The notes beneath the pieces are model-generated. The model searched no databases and was not told the DNA's origin. It was given only the letters and a program-made list of their open reading frames with translations. This document shows, in pieces, positions 43,518 to 51,544 of a DNA stretch of 51,544 nucleotides; the stretch's first letter is position 1; every line of letters begins with the position of its first letter. This DNA comes from an uncultured Flavobacteriales bacterium (GTDB taxonomy: Bacteria; Bacteroidota; Bacteroidia; Flavobacteriales_D; Crocinitomicaceae): assembly GCA_913056215.1 (NCBI GenBank), contig CAJXMN010000009.1, positions 1 to 51,544 of the forward strand, in the 5' to 3' direction. The translations under genes were made by a program, and so were the position numbers.

Positions 43518-44787
43518 TCTATTTTTGGGAATAATTTCAGTATTACTTTTTTGGGGAGCATCAGCCCAAACTCAGAAAGCGCGAAGTGTGACAAAGGTAT
43601 TATGTAGCGATACCCTTTACGGGCGAGGTTACGTTAAAGACGGTGTCAATAAAGCAGCTCGTTTTTTAGCGCATCAATTTAAAGCGAGCGGTCTACACCC
43701 TTTCTTAGAAGATTCTTCTTATTTACAGCCTTTTACCCATAGTGTCAATACGTTTCCCGATACCGTTGCATTAACGGTGAATAATCGTGCGCTTAAGACC
43801 GGAGAAGATTTCATTGTCGCGAGTACATCAGGCGCTGGAGTAGCTGAGACCAAAGCAGTCTACCTTGACACTTCTGTAGTTACAGATAAGGAGCGTTTGC
43901 GAAGAGCCATTCAGGAGGTTCGTTCAGATCGCGCTAACACTTTCTTTGTTGATTTGAATGGGGCAGATCCCAAAACCGAGAATAGATTGATACGTGAACT
44001 TCAAGGGTTGGCTAAAGTTGGTCATGTGATTTTCACTACCAATCAAAAGTTTACGTGGTCTGTCGGTCGGTACCAATATGACCATGCGATCATGATTGTT
44101 AAAGCATCCAAAGTGGAATTTGAAGACGCGATTGAATTTCACATTGACGCCGAGTTTAAAGAAGATTTTACCAGTCAGAATGTGATTGGTTATCTACCCG
44201 CCGCAGAAAATGATGCTAACACTATTGTTTTTACTGCACATTATGATCATTTGGGAGGAATGGGTACCAATGAAAGCACCTATTTTCCAGGAGCTAATGA
44301 TAATGCTAGCGGAACAGCTATGTTGATTTCTTTGGCTGACCATTTTGTGAAAAACCCATGTGATTATAACCTATTATTCATTGCTTTTGCTGGTGAGGAG
44401 GCGGGATTGCTAGGATCCAAGTATTTTGTTGAAAATACCTCAATGGATTTCGAAGACATTCACTTTTTATTGAATCTGGATATTATGGGAAGTGGGGAAA
44501 ATGGTATTACTGCCGTGAACGGTAAAGTGCACACAGATGCATTTGATAAGTTAAAATCGCTCAATGATGACCATTTAACAACCATCAAAGCACGGGGAGA
44601 AACGGCCAACAGTGATCATTATTATTTTCATAAAAAAGGTGTTCCTAGCTTTTTCATCTATACCATGGGAGAAAACAAGCATTATCATGATGTACACGAC
44701 ACTTACGATGAGCTCACTTTTTCCGCTTACGAAGATATTATTACGCTCCTATCAAAATTTGTAAAGCATATTAATGAACTAAATTAA
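43504..44787 (+). CDS. Secreted M28 family zinc peptidase
   Basis: 427 residues with a signal peptide (IISVLLFWGASAQ). The two-zinc site of M28 is complete: FTAHYDHLGG (His, Asp), GANDNASGTAML (bridging Asp), FAGEEAGLLG (catalytic and zinc Glu), NLDIMG (Asp) and HYHDVHDTYD (C-terminal His). It is probably an aminopeptidase acting in the periplasm or outside. Its end overlaps the converging helicase gene by 9 nt. Confidence 0.9.
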   Translation: MPIRNLFLGIISVLLFWGASAQTQKARSVTKVLCSDTLYGRGYVKDGVNKAARFLAHQFKASGLHPFLEDSSYLQPFTHSVNTFPDTVALTVNNRALKTGEDFIVASTSGAGVAETKAVYLDTSVVTDKERLRRAIQEVRSDRANTFFVDLNGADPKTENRLIRELQGLAKVGHVIFTTNQKFTWSVGRYQYDHAIMIVKASKVEFEDAIEFHIDAEFKEDFTSQNVIGYLPAAENDANTIVFTAHYDHLGGMGTNESTYFPGANDNASGTAMLISLADHFVKNPCDYNLLFIAFAGEEAGLLGSKYFVENTSMDFEDIHFLLNLDIMGSGENGITAVNGKVHTDAFDKLKSLNDDHLTTIKARGETANSDHYYFHKKGVPSFFIYTMGENKHYHDVHDTYDELTFSAYEDIITLLSKFVKHINELN

Positions 44788-47058
44788 GGTGCTGGCGTGA
44801 TATAAATGCAAATCTTCCCATGAAACATCACCTTTGAGTTTTTCCTTTGCTTCACTGAGGCTCCCTTCCATTTCGGACCCTAATTGTTCTCTGAGGTACT
44901 GTAATTTTTTTTCGTCCAGTACATCCCCAACTGCTACTCGTTCATCTTTGATGAGTTTGGAAAAATGGCGGTTTACTGTGCTGGTGGTCAAGCTCCTTTG
45001 GTTTGCAATTTCCTCAATATTCCAGCCTTTTTGAAATAACTCGAAGGTCTTTTCATAGGTGGATTTTTTCGATTTCTTTTTTGTTTTTGCCTTTTTTTTA
45101 TCGACCACAGTGTTATTTAATTGCCTTACATCGGGGTTTTCACGGCGAATTTCATCTTTAACCACTTGTATTTTTGCTACTTTGAAATTTCTGACTTGTT
45201 CATTCCAAACAGTTTCTTTCGTGAGATCATTGCCACGTGCCATTTGGTCACAAAGAGCTCTGGCTTTTTTCAAATCCAAGATTACTGTCGTGATTTGCTC
45301 ATCAAGTTCACCTAGTTCTTCAACATATTGTTTGGTTCCTGTTTTTGTTCCGAGTAGGAGTAATTGTTTTAAATTTTCCCGAAAGACAGGCTCCAAATAT
45401 TTTATAAAATACTGATAGGCTGCCTCGACTCGTTCATATACGGCATCAATATCAAAGGTTGTTGGTTGACACATACGAAACAGTTGATTGCGAAATTTTC
45501 GCGCAGGCTCGAGTGTTTGGAGTAATAACTGAACTTGTTCACTAAACCATTCAGCATTTTTACCCATTTCCGAGCGTTCACTGGCATTTTTATGAGCGTG
45601 TTCGAGCGCTAACCACTTACTTACGGTTTGATCCCAGTTAAAAGCTTCAGCTAATTTGTCATTTAAAAATAAGATTGTGCTCGTTTCCAGCTGCTCGGCA
45701 AGGTCATTCGCCGAAGCCTTATTTTGAGCATAGTTCTCAACGTGCTGGTCATTACTTAAACCGTTTAAACGAATGGGATTGAGCAAAACCAACCCTTTCA
45801 ATGAACGGAGTCGAGAAAGAGCGACATACGCTTGACCAGGGGCAAATACTTTATTCAAATCGAGAACTGCTTTTTCAAAGGTTAATCCCTGACTTTTATG
45901 CACAGTTATTGCCCATGCCAATTTCAATGGAAAATGAACGAACGTTCCTTTCACTTCTTCTTGTATTTCACCAGATTTTTCATCGAGTGAATACTTTACA
46001 TTTTCCCATTCGTATTTTTCTACTTCAATGGTCAAATTTTCTTCGGGGAAATGAACGTGAATACCATCCTCACTCAGTTTTGATACACGTCCAATTTTTC
46101 CATTGTAAAATTGTTTTTCATAAGACAAATCATTTTTGACAAACATGACCTGAGCACCCACTTTCAGGTGTAGTGTGTCAGCGAGCGGAAACATATGAGA
46201 GGGAAAATCTCCTGTTACTTCAGCGTTATATTTATATTCTTTGTCCTTCAATGCGGACAGTGAGTTGGCGTTCATTTCTTCTGCCTTCCTGTTGTGTGTC
46301 GTTAAGGTGATAAACCCTTCATGTTCTGTGGAGTCAAATTTAGGTCTCACATATTGATTTAAAACTTCAACATCACTGTCAGATACATAATTATTGCGCA
46401 AATGGTTCAAAATTTCAATAAAGCTCTTATCGTCCTGACGATGGATTTTATCCAATTCAATGTAGAGTGGGGGACGTTCCTTTACGGCTTTTGCATGGAA
46501 GAAAAAATGACCTTGATAAAATTTTTTAAGAACTTCTTTTTCTTCGCGTTTCACGATAGGCGGAAGTTGCAGTAAATCTCCAATATAGAGGAGTTGAACT
46601 CCACCAAAAGGAGTATTATTTCTTCTGACTTTTCTCAATACATGGTCCATGGCATCCAGAATATCTGCTCGGAGCATGCTGACTTCGTCAATAATAAGTA
46701 ATTCGAGATTTCTAATGATTGCTTTTCGCTGTTGATTCATCCGAAAGTTACGCATGAGGGTTGCCTTGGTGTGCACTTGTATGCGGTCAGAGATAAAAGG
46801 AGGTTGCTCATCAGTAGGTAAAAAACTTCCAAAAGGTAGTTGGAAGAACGAATGGATCGTAACACCACCAGCGTTGAGAGCTGCTATTCCGGTCGGAGCG
46901 ACAACCACCGTATTCTTATGTGTAGCGTCAATTATTTTTTTGAGTAATGTTGTTTTACCCGTTCCAGCTTTTCCAGTCAGAAAAACTGAACGATTGGTTT
47001 CATTGATGAATTTCTCTGTAAATTCTGCAGGTGATTGGGTTGTGGTTGTTTCGTTCAT
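44779..47058 (-). CDS. Pif1/RecD-like DNA helicase with C-terminal HTH
   Basis: 759 residues. The Walker A motif is TGKAGTGKTTLL (29-36 core) and Walker B is LLIIDEVSML; APTGIAALNAGG is typical of Pif1-type superfamily 1 helicases. The UvrD-like C-terminal box is AITVHKSQGLTFEKAVLDL and YVALSRLRSL. The last 100 or so residues form a helix-turn-helix module (NIEEIANQRSLTTSTVNRHF) as in RecQ/HTH_40-type proteins. It unwinds DNA, probably in replication or recombination; the precise role is unknown. It is divergent from hemW. Confidence 0.9.
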   Translation of the reverse strand: MNETTTTQSPAEFTEKFINETNRSVFLTGKAGTGKTTLLKKIIDATHKNTVVVAPTGIAALNAGGVTIHSFFQLPFGSFLPTDEQPPFISDRIQVHTKATLMRNFRMNQQRKAIIRNLELLIIDEVSMLRADILDAMDHVLRKVRRNNTPFGGVQLLYIGDLLQLPPIVKREEKEVLKKFYQGHFFFHAKAVKERPPLYIELDKIHRQDDKSFIEILNHLRNNYVSDSDVEVLNQYVRPKFDSTEHEGFITLTTHNRKAEEMNANSLSALKDKEYKYNAEVTGDFPSHMFPLADTLHLKVGAQVMFVKNDLSYEKQFYNGKIGRVSKLSEDGIHVHFPEENLTIEVEKYEWENVKYSLDEKSGEIQEEVKGTFVHFPLKLAWAITVHKSQGLTFEKAVLDLNKVFAPGQAYVALSRLRSLKGLVLLNPIRLNGLSNDQHVENYAQNKASANDLAEQLETSTILFLNDKLAEAFNWDQTVSKWLALEHAHKNASERSEMGKNAEWFSEQVQLLLQTLEPARKFRNQLFRMCQPTTFDIDAVYERVEAAYQYFIKYLEPVFRENLKQLLLLGTKTGTKQYVEELGELDEQITTVILDLKKARALCDQMARGNDLTKETVWNEQVRNFKVAKIQVVKDEIRRENPDVRQLNNTVVDKKKAKTKKKSKKSTYEKTFELFQKGWNIEEIANQRSLTTSTVNRHFSKLIKDERVAVGDVLDEKKLQYLREQLGSEMEGSLSEAKEKLKGDVSWEDLHLYHASTLI

Positions 47059-47182
47059 AATTCTTACAATTTAAATTTCGTGAATTTATATTTAAGTTAT
47101 AAAAATACTTTCGATTCAACCCTGTGTTCTCAAAAAAAATTCGACTCGAATGAAAACAGTTATAAATTTAGGAAACAAATCG

Positions 47183-47190
47183 TAGTTTTG
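47183..47190 (+). promoter_or_regulatory. -7 box 4 nt before hemW
   Basis: TAGTTTTG, then TCCT, then the ATG at 47195. Confidence 0.55.
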
Positions 47191-47194
47191 TCCT

Positions 47195-48331
47195 ATGGCG
47201 GGTATTTACATTCATGTTCCTTTTTGTAAGCAGGCTTGTTCCTATTGTGACTTTCACTTTAGCACTACTTTTTCATCTTATCGAAAATCCTTAATTCAGG
47301 CTATGTGCAAGGAACTCGAAAATGAAAGGGAATATTTTAAAGAACAATCCATTGAAACGGTGTATTTTGGTGGTGGTACGCCTTCTTTGTTGGAGGAAGA
47401 AGAGCTGACAAGCATTTTACAAACGGTAGACTCATTTTATCCAACTCAACATGTCAAAGAATTTACTTTTGAAGTGAATCCCGATGACGTTACGCATGAG
47501 TTGCTAAATACGTTAAAAAACGTCGGAGTGTCGCGACTTAGTTTAGGTGTACAGTCGTTTCGCTCTGAAGATCTTGAATGGATGAATCGTGCTCATTCAG
47601 CTCAGGAATCAACAGCAGCCATCCAACTCGCTCAACATTACGGATTTGATCTAACTGTAGATCTTATGTATGGATTGCCGAATAGCACGAATGACGATTG
47701 GCGCGCAAATATTGAACAACTATTAAAACTCGCACCAGAACATATTTCAGCTTATTGTCTTACGATTGAGGATAAGACAGCGCTTGCAAATTGGATTAAA
47801 AAAGGACAAGTTTCTGCCACGTCTGAGGAAGCTCAATCTCGTCAATTCGAACTACTTTTAAAAGAGTTATCTTCATCTGGTTATGAGCAGTATGAAATTT
47901 CAAATTTTGCTCGAAAATCCAATTATTCCATTCATAATTCCAATTATTGGTGTGGCAAGCATTATTTGGGGATTGGACCCTCAGCACACTCTTTCAACGG
48001 CACATCGCGCAGATGGAATGTCGCCAATAACCGTGATTACATTAAAAAGGTTTCCAGCGATACGTGTGCTTATTCTTTTGAGGAGTTGACGTCAGTAGAT
48101 CAATTTAACGAGTTGATCATGACTGGGATAAGAACAAAATGGGGGGTTTCTTTAGAAATGTTGAAGCATATACATGATATTCCTTCGTCATTTATGCGAG
48201 AACTCAAGACATTTGAGGATTACTCACTTTTAGAGCGCAAAGGAAATACCATTTACCTGACCGACACAGGTAAGTTACAAGCTGATCACATTGCCGCAAC
48301 ACTTTTTTTGAGCGATTCATTTAGCGTATGA
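47195..48331 (+). CDS. hemW: HemW, radical SAM heme chaperone family protein
   Basis: 378 residues. The radical SAM Cys motif is CKQACSYC (Cys11, Cys15, Cys18) preceded by YIHVPF, as in HemW/HemN. VYFGGGTPS is the SAM-binding GGGTP and RLSLGVQSF follows. The length and lack of the HemN-specific N-terminal extension favour HemW, a heme-delivery protein, over the oxygen-independent coproporphyrinogen oxidase. Heme supply would suit the window's globin and dioxygenase. The stop overlaps the PKD gene end by 11 nt. Confidence 0.9.
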   Translation: MAGIYIHVPFCKQACSYCDFHFSTTFSSYRKSLIQAMCKELENEREYFKEQSIETVYFGGGTPSLLEEEELTSILQTVDSFYPTQHVKEFTFEVNPDDVTHELLNTLKNVGVSRLSLGVQSFRSEDLEWMNRAHSAQESTAAIQLAQHYGFDLTVDLMYGLPNSTNDDWRANIEQLLKLAPEHISAYCLTIEDKTALANWIKKGQVSATSEEAQSRQFELLLKELSSSGYEQYEISNFARKSNYSIHNSNYWCGKHYLGIGPSAHSFNGTSRRWNVANNRDYIKKVSSDTCAYSFEELTSVDQFNELIMTGIRTKWGVSLEMLKHIHDIPSSFMRELKTFEDYSLLERKGNTIYLTDTGKLQADHIAATLFLSDSFSV

Positions 48332-50492
48332 GGGTAAAATGTCCAGTATGCTTTTCATAGATGGATCGGTGGTTCCTGAATTTCAATCGCCAGATATAAA
48401 CACCGTCCGGGGCGAAATTGCCATCAATGGTTCCATTCCATCCCACGTTGGGGTTGGTGGAATAAAAAATTTGTTCGCCCCAACGGTTAAAAATCCTAAA
48501 TTCATATTCTGAAACATCAAAAATGACGGGTAGAAACCTTTCATTGGAGCCATCGCGATTCGGTGTGAAGGCGTTGGGGATATAAAAGGTGGTCTGTGGT
48601 TCAACATAGATCTCTCGCACTGCCGTATCTACACATCCGTATTGATTCTTTACCACTTGATAGGGATAGTGATACCCACCCGATAAAAAGTGATATGTCA
48701 AATTACGCTGTGTTGTATCCACTGAATCATTTAATTGGTAAATAAAAGATCCTTGACTGTCGATACTTTCATCGGTTATAGTAATCTCTGTATTAAAGGC
48801 ATCCGTTTCTTCAGGAGAGACTGAGAATCCAGCCACTGGAGCTGGAAAAACCTCGATGAGGCCAGGCTTGTTGAGCGTGAGGTCTGCGATACAACCTTCC
48901 GTAACTTGAATATTGAGGCTCACATCGTAAAGACCAGGTGTGTCATAAATATGTACGGGATCTGATGCAGTGGATGTTGCGCCATCACCAAAATCCCAAA
49001 AATAGTCAATAGGGGCATCAGCTGCACTACTGTCAATAAACTCGGCTTGAAATGGTGCACAGTATAAGCCCGGCTCTATCCCAAAATTAATGGAGGGTTC
49101 GCGATAGACCAGTACTGAATCCGTATGGCTTTCATTGCAAACATTCCAATCCACTTCGTAGGTTACGTCGCGATAGCCTGAAGAATCAAATACAACCCCA
49201 GAAACATCTTCTGTCGTTGCATTCGGAGGGTTTGCATAGGGTCCGAAATCCCAGGAAAAAGTGGCTCCTGTTCCATAATCGCCTTCACCTTCAAAATTAA
49301 AACTATTTGATGTTATACATTGTCCATCGGGCGCATCGAAGAACACATTTAATGGTTCGTAAACTTCGAAAGTTTGAAAAGCAGTATCCGTGCAAGACCA
49401 GCCGGGATTCACGACTAACATAACATCATATATGCCTTCTCCGGGATAGGTATAGCTTGGTTCGTAAGCTGTACTGTTGGGGCCTGGATTTGATGGATCT
49501 CCAAAGTGCCACTCGTAATTTGTTCCTCCGTAACTCGTGTTCTCGAAGTCAATGGTTAATCCGTCACAATAACTATTGAAGCTCGATAATTCTTCTTGTG
49601 GAACAATTTCAGCATCGGTGGAAATGTCACAATTAAAAACAGTAAACAAAAAGTCGCGGCGAGTTACGCTGATGAGGTTACCATTGCGGTATTCTTTAGC
49701 ACACACACCAACAACGAATTTACCAATCATTGAGGGAGAAGCTGTGAGTAAACCAGTATTGGCATCCAAATTAATAGGTCCATTGTTTCCGAAGGGCTGT
49801 GTAGCCGAGAATCCATTTTCCCAATTGATATTATTGTAAGGTGGATTATTCGGCGGGCTTGGCATGGGAGTAGCCTGCGAACCTCCATGAAAAGGTGTGC
49901 AAAGTTCATATTCGATAACATCACCGTCGGGGTCAGTAGCTGCGTGGTCGAAAATCAACTCCTCATTGTTACACAATAAGAGTGGTGGATAGTTGTCAAA
50001 TCGTGGACTACTATTGCAACTGATACCAGAGTTGGTCCCTGGGATAGTTGCAGATAGGGTCAAACCTTGAGCGTCGGGGTTTGTCAAATTTACGATCCCT
50101 GGACCTCGACAGCAGCGTTCATAGACCAATTTGTACCCTTCAGGATTGTCAGGAAGCGTGATCACTTTAGCATAAATAGCTTCTTGAACACAAATGTCAC
50201 CGGGAGGCGTTACACAAGGATTGTTGAACGTAACGGGTAACACTTCGCTCCCTGGATAGGCAACTGAAAAGTTTTTATAAAGCGAATTGTCGGAGTTGAG
50301 GAAAACACCTAGATTCAATGGAGAGTCATAGTCGGCGCCGGTGCTATTGCAATCGCGATAAACTTTAATAATTACGCGATACTGATTGTTGCCCAAGCAG
50401 TCGTAAAAAATCTCGCCACCAACAATGTGTTCTGCTCTTGAGGTGAAAGCCAGAAAAATAATTGAGATGTAAATCAATTTTTTCAAGAACAT
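48321..50492 (-). CDS. Large PKD-domain surface protein with type B T9SS sorting domain
   Basis: 723 residues with a signal peptide (LIYISIIFLAFTSRA). The N-terminal segment (AEHIVGGEIFYDCLGNNQYRV) is of a type common in Bacteroidota surface proteins. At least two PKD-like domains follow (YEWHFGDPSNPG, YFWDFGDGATSTASDP). The last 85 or so residues are the gliding-motility-associated C-terminal domain (IPNAFTPNRDGSNERFLPV, FRIFNRWGEQIF, GWNGT, DGVYIWRL), a type B T9SS signal. It should be exported to the surface and could be an adhesin; the ligand is unknown. The -7 box is 4 nt from the ATG. Confidence 0.9.
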   Translation of the reverse strand: MFLKKLIYISIIFLAFTSRAEHIVGGEIFYDCLGNNQYRVIIKVYRDCNSTGADYDSPLNLGVFLNSDNSLYKNFSVAYPGSEVLPVTFNNPCVTPPGDICVQEAIYAKVITLPDNPEGYKLVYERCCRGPGIVNLTNPDAQGLTLSATIPGTNSGISCNSSPRFDNYPPLLLCNNEELIFDHAATDPDGDVIEYELCTPFHGGSQATPMPSPPNNPPYNNINWENGFSATQPFGNNGPINLDANTGLLTASPSMIGKFVVGVCAKEYRNGNLISVTRRDFLFTVFNCDISTDAEIVPQEELSSFNSYCDGLTIDFENTSYGGTNYEWHFGDPSNPGPNSTAYEPSYTYPGEGIYDVMLVVNPGWSCTDTAFQTFEVYEPLNVFFDAPDGQCITSNSFNFEGEGDYGTGATFSWDFGPYANPPNATTEDVSGVVFDSSGYRDVTYEVDWNVCNESHTDSVLVYREPSINFGIEPGLYCAPFQAEFIDSSAADAPIDYFWDFGDGATSTASDPVHIYDTPGLYDVSLNIQVTEGCIADLTLNKPGLIEVFPAPVAGFSVSPEETDAFNTEITITDESIDSQGSFIYQLNDSVDTTQRNLTYHFLSGGYHYPYQVVKNQYGCVDTAVREIYVEPQTTFYIPNAFTPNRDGSNERFLPVIFDVSEYEFRIFNRWGEQIFYSTNPNVGWNGTIDGNFAPDGVYIWRLKFRNHRSIYEKHTGHFTLIR

Positions 50493-50496
50493 ATTT

Positions 50497-50504
50497 CAAA
50501 TTTA
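50497..50504 (-). promoter_or_regulatory. -7 box 4 nt before the PKD gene
   Basis: Reverse strand TAAATTTG, then 4 nt, then ATG. Confidence 0.55.
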
Positions 50505-50528
50505 ACGATAATCACTTCTTCTACCATA

Positions 50529-51317
50529 TTATATCGGAAAATCAAACGGTGAATCATATTTGTATTCCATGTCTAGTAAAGATTTGGAGTGCTGATTACT
50601 AACGATCTTGTAAGACTGAGGAGAAGTATTGAAGCTTATTGTGTCGAGATTCAGTGATTCAGCTACGTGCTTATAATATACTTTTTTTTGGGGATGATCA
50701 GATGCGCAAATGTTAACTGTTTCGCCCCAGCAATCTTTTTGTTGAACGGCATTTATGGCCGTTATACAATCTGATTGATGAACGAGGTTGACAGGATTGT
50801 TAGCACCTCCGATGTCTTTGCCTTGCATGTATTTTGCAGGATGGCGGTCGCCCCCGACAAGGCCTGCTAAACGCAGAATGGTAATTTGATCGGTTTTAAT
50901 ATTACGCAGTGCTTGTTCTGCTTGCGCCACATATTGGCCATTTCGACCCGTACCTGTCGCAGGTGATTTTTCATCAACGGTCGTATCGTTATTCGGATAA
51001 ACAGAAGTTGAACTGATAAATATCACTTTACAGCGATGATTCAATTGTTTGACGATGTTCGACATAGCTTCTGCGTAGGATGTTTTAAATTGACTCGGAG
51101 GAATATTGAGAAGGACATAATCTAACGTTGATAAAGCGTCCCATTCCTTATAGAAGTCAGATTGTCTCAGAAGTTTTGGTTGAATCTGATTGGATTCGAG
51201 CAAGGCTATTTTATCGCTAGAAGTTGTTGTACCAATTACGTACGCTCCCTGCGAAACAAGTTTTTTCGCAAATGGCATTCCGAGCCAACCACACCCTATT
51301 ACTCCCCATTTATTCAT
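50529..51317 (-). CDS. SDR / NAD-dependent epimerase family protein (YeeZ-like)
   Basis: 262 residues. The N-terminal dinucleotide motif is VIGCGWLGMPFAKKLVSQG (GxGxxG form), followed by YVIGTTTSSDK and the Ser-Tyr region VIFISSTSVYPNN. The typical Tyr-x3-Lys is not obvious: after GRNGQYVAQAEQAL the second active-site residue is missing or shifted, as in the atypical SDR YeeZ group. The substrate is unknown. It precedes the PKD gene by 36 nt. Downstream in the window (51318-51544), nothing is recognised. Confidence 0.78.
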   Translation of the reverse strand: MNKWGVIGCGWLGMPFAKKLVSQGAYVIGTTTSSDKIALLESNQIQPKLLRQSDFYKEWDALSTLDYVLLNIPPSQFKTSYAEAMSNIVKQLNHRCKVIFISSTSVYPNNDTTVDEKSPATGTGRNGQYVAQAEQALRNIKTDQITILRLAGLVGGDRHPAKYMQGKDIGGANNPVNLVHQSDCITAINAVQQKDCWGETVNICASDHPQKKVYYKHVAESLNLDTISFNTSPQSYKIVSNQHSKSLLDMEYKYDSPFDFPI

Positions 51318-51544
51318 ACTAGTTTAGATAGAACGTTTGGACAATCAAATTGTTGCCTGTTCTGATGAAATCCTCAGCAATGAATAGAATCTTTCTGCGG
51401 TATGTCGATCAACAAGTGATGTAGCAAAAACAATTCTTAGCTATAGAGTTATACAGTTGTATATGCTGCTAAGTTCAATTAGTAAATGCAACAAAAAGCT
51501 TAAAAAAACGGATGTTGTGGAAAGTTATTCTGAAGTTTTTCTGA

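Noticed and set aside
47195-48331. hemW called as hemN (oxygen-independent coproporphyrinogen oxidase)
   Set aside because: The length of 378 residues and the N-terminus starting directly at the radical SAM motif fit HemW better than HemN.

Overview
The window looks like a chromosomal segment of a free-living, probably aerobic member of the Bacteroidota (Flavobacteriia or a close relative). The evidence is the AT-rich DNA, the many promoters of the Bacteroidota form TAnnTTTG, two secreted proteins with type IX secretion (T9SS) C-terminal sorting domains, a short-chain threonine dehydrogenase, a cysteinyl-tRNA synthetase with the HLGN signature, and a full set of heme- and iron-dependent amino-acid dioxygenases. 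There is no insertion sequence, phage gene, CRISPR array or rRNA. One tRNA is present, an initiator tRNA-fMet.

Layout. 0-2.5 kb: a two-component system (the regulator is cut by the window edge) and a GNAT acetyltransferase. 2.6-7.3 kb: a hydrolase-OsmC fusion, a serine beta-lactamase-like hydrolase and a secreted glycoside hydrolase. 7.5-10.1 kb: an Rrf2 regulator under a perfect palindrome, then a tightly coupled run of small membrane protein, group III truncated globin, membrane protein and tryptophan 2,3-dioxygenase. 10.1-17.2 kb: a TetR-controlled RND efflux operon (tetR, lipoprotein, TolC, adaptor, RND pump, DUF2141). 17.3-19.5 kb: cupin, VIT-type metal transporter, a beta-barrel and a VF530-type DNA-binding protein. 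19.7-25.9 kb: barrel protein and galE, a small membrane protein, tadA, then an operon of kynurenine monooxygenase, a barrel and a kinase-like membrane protein. 26-28.7 kb: a small membrane protein, a K+ channel with a zinc ribbon, a DUF1566 lipoprotein and tRNA-fMet. 28.9-31.8 kb: ECF sigma, anti-sigma and a PLP decarboxylase in one operon.

31.9-36.4 kb holds the most unusual set. A stand-alone receiver protein is divergent from an E1/ThiF-like adenylyltransferase, an overlapping GNAT-like acyltransferase and a 7TMR-DISM histidine kinase. The arrangement suggests a sensed and phospho-regulated small-molecule or conjugation pathway. 36.4-42.7 kb: cysS, a MORN-repeat protein, threonine dehydrogenase, and homogentisate and hydroxyphenylpyruvate dioxygenases (tyrosine catabolism). 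42.7-51.3 kb: a coiled-coil acidic protein, an M28 peptidase, a Pif1/RecD-like helicase, hemW, a large PKD/T9SS surface protein and an SDR.

Together the amino-acid genes give tryptophan (TDO, KMO), tyrosine (HPPD, HGD) and threonine (TDH) breakdown. Several genes (tadA, galE, hemW, the PKD protein) have the -7 box exactly 4 nt before the ATG, which predicts leaderless transcripts. All functional calls rest on motifs and family knowledge recalled without a database search.
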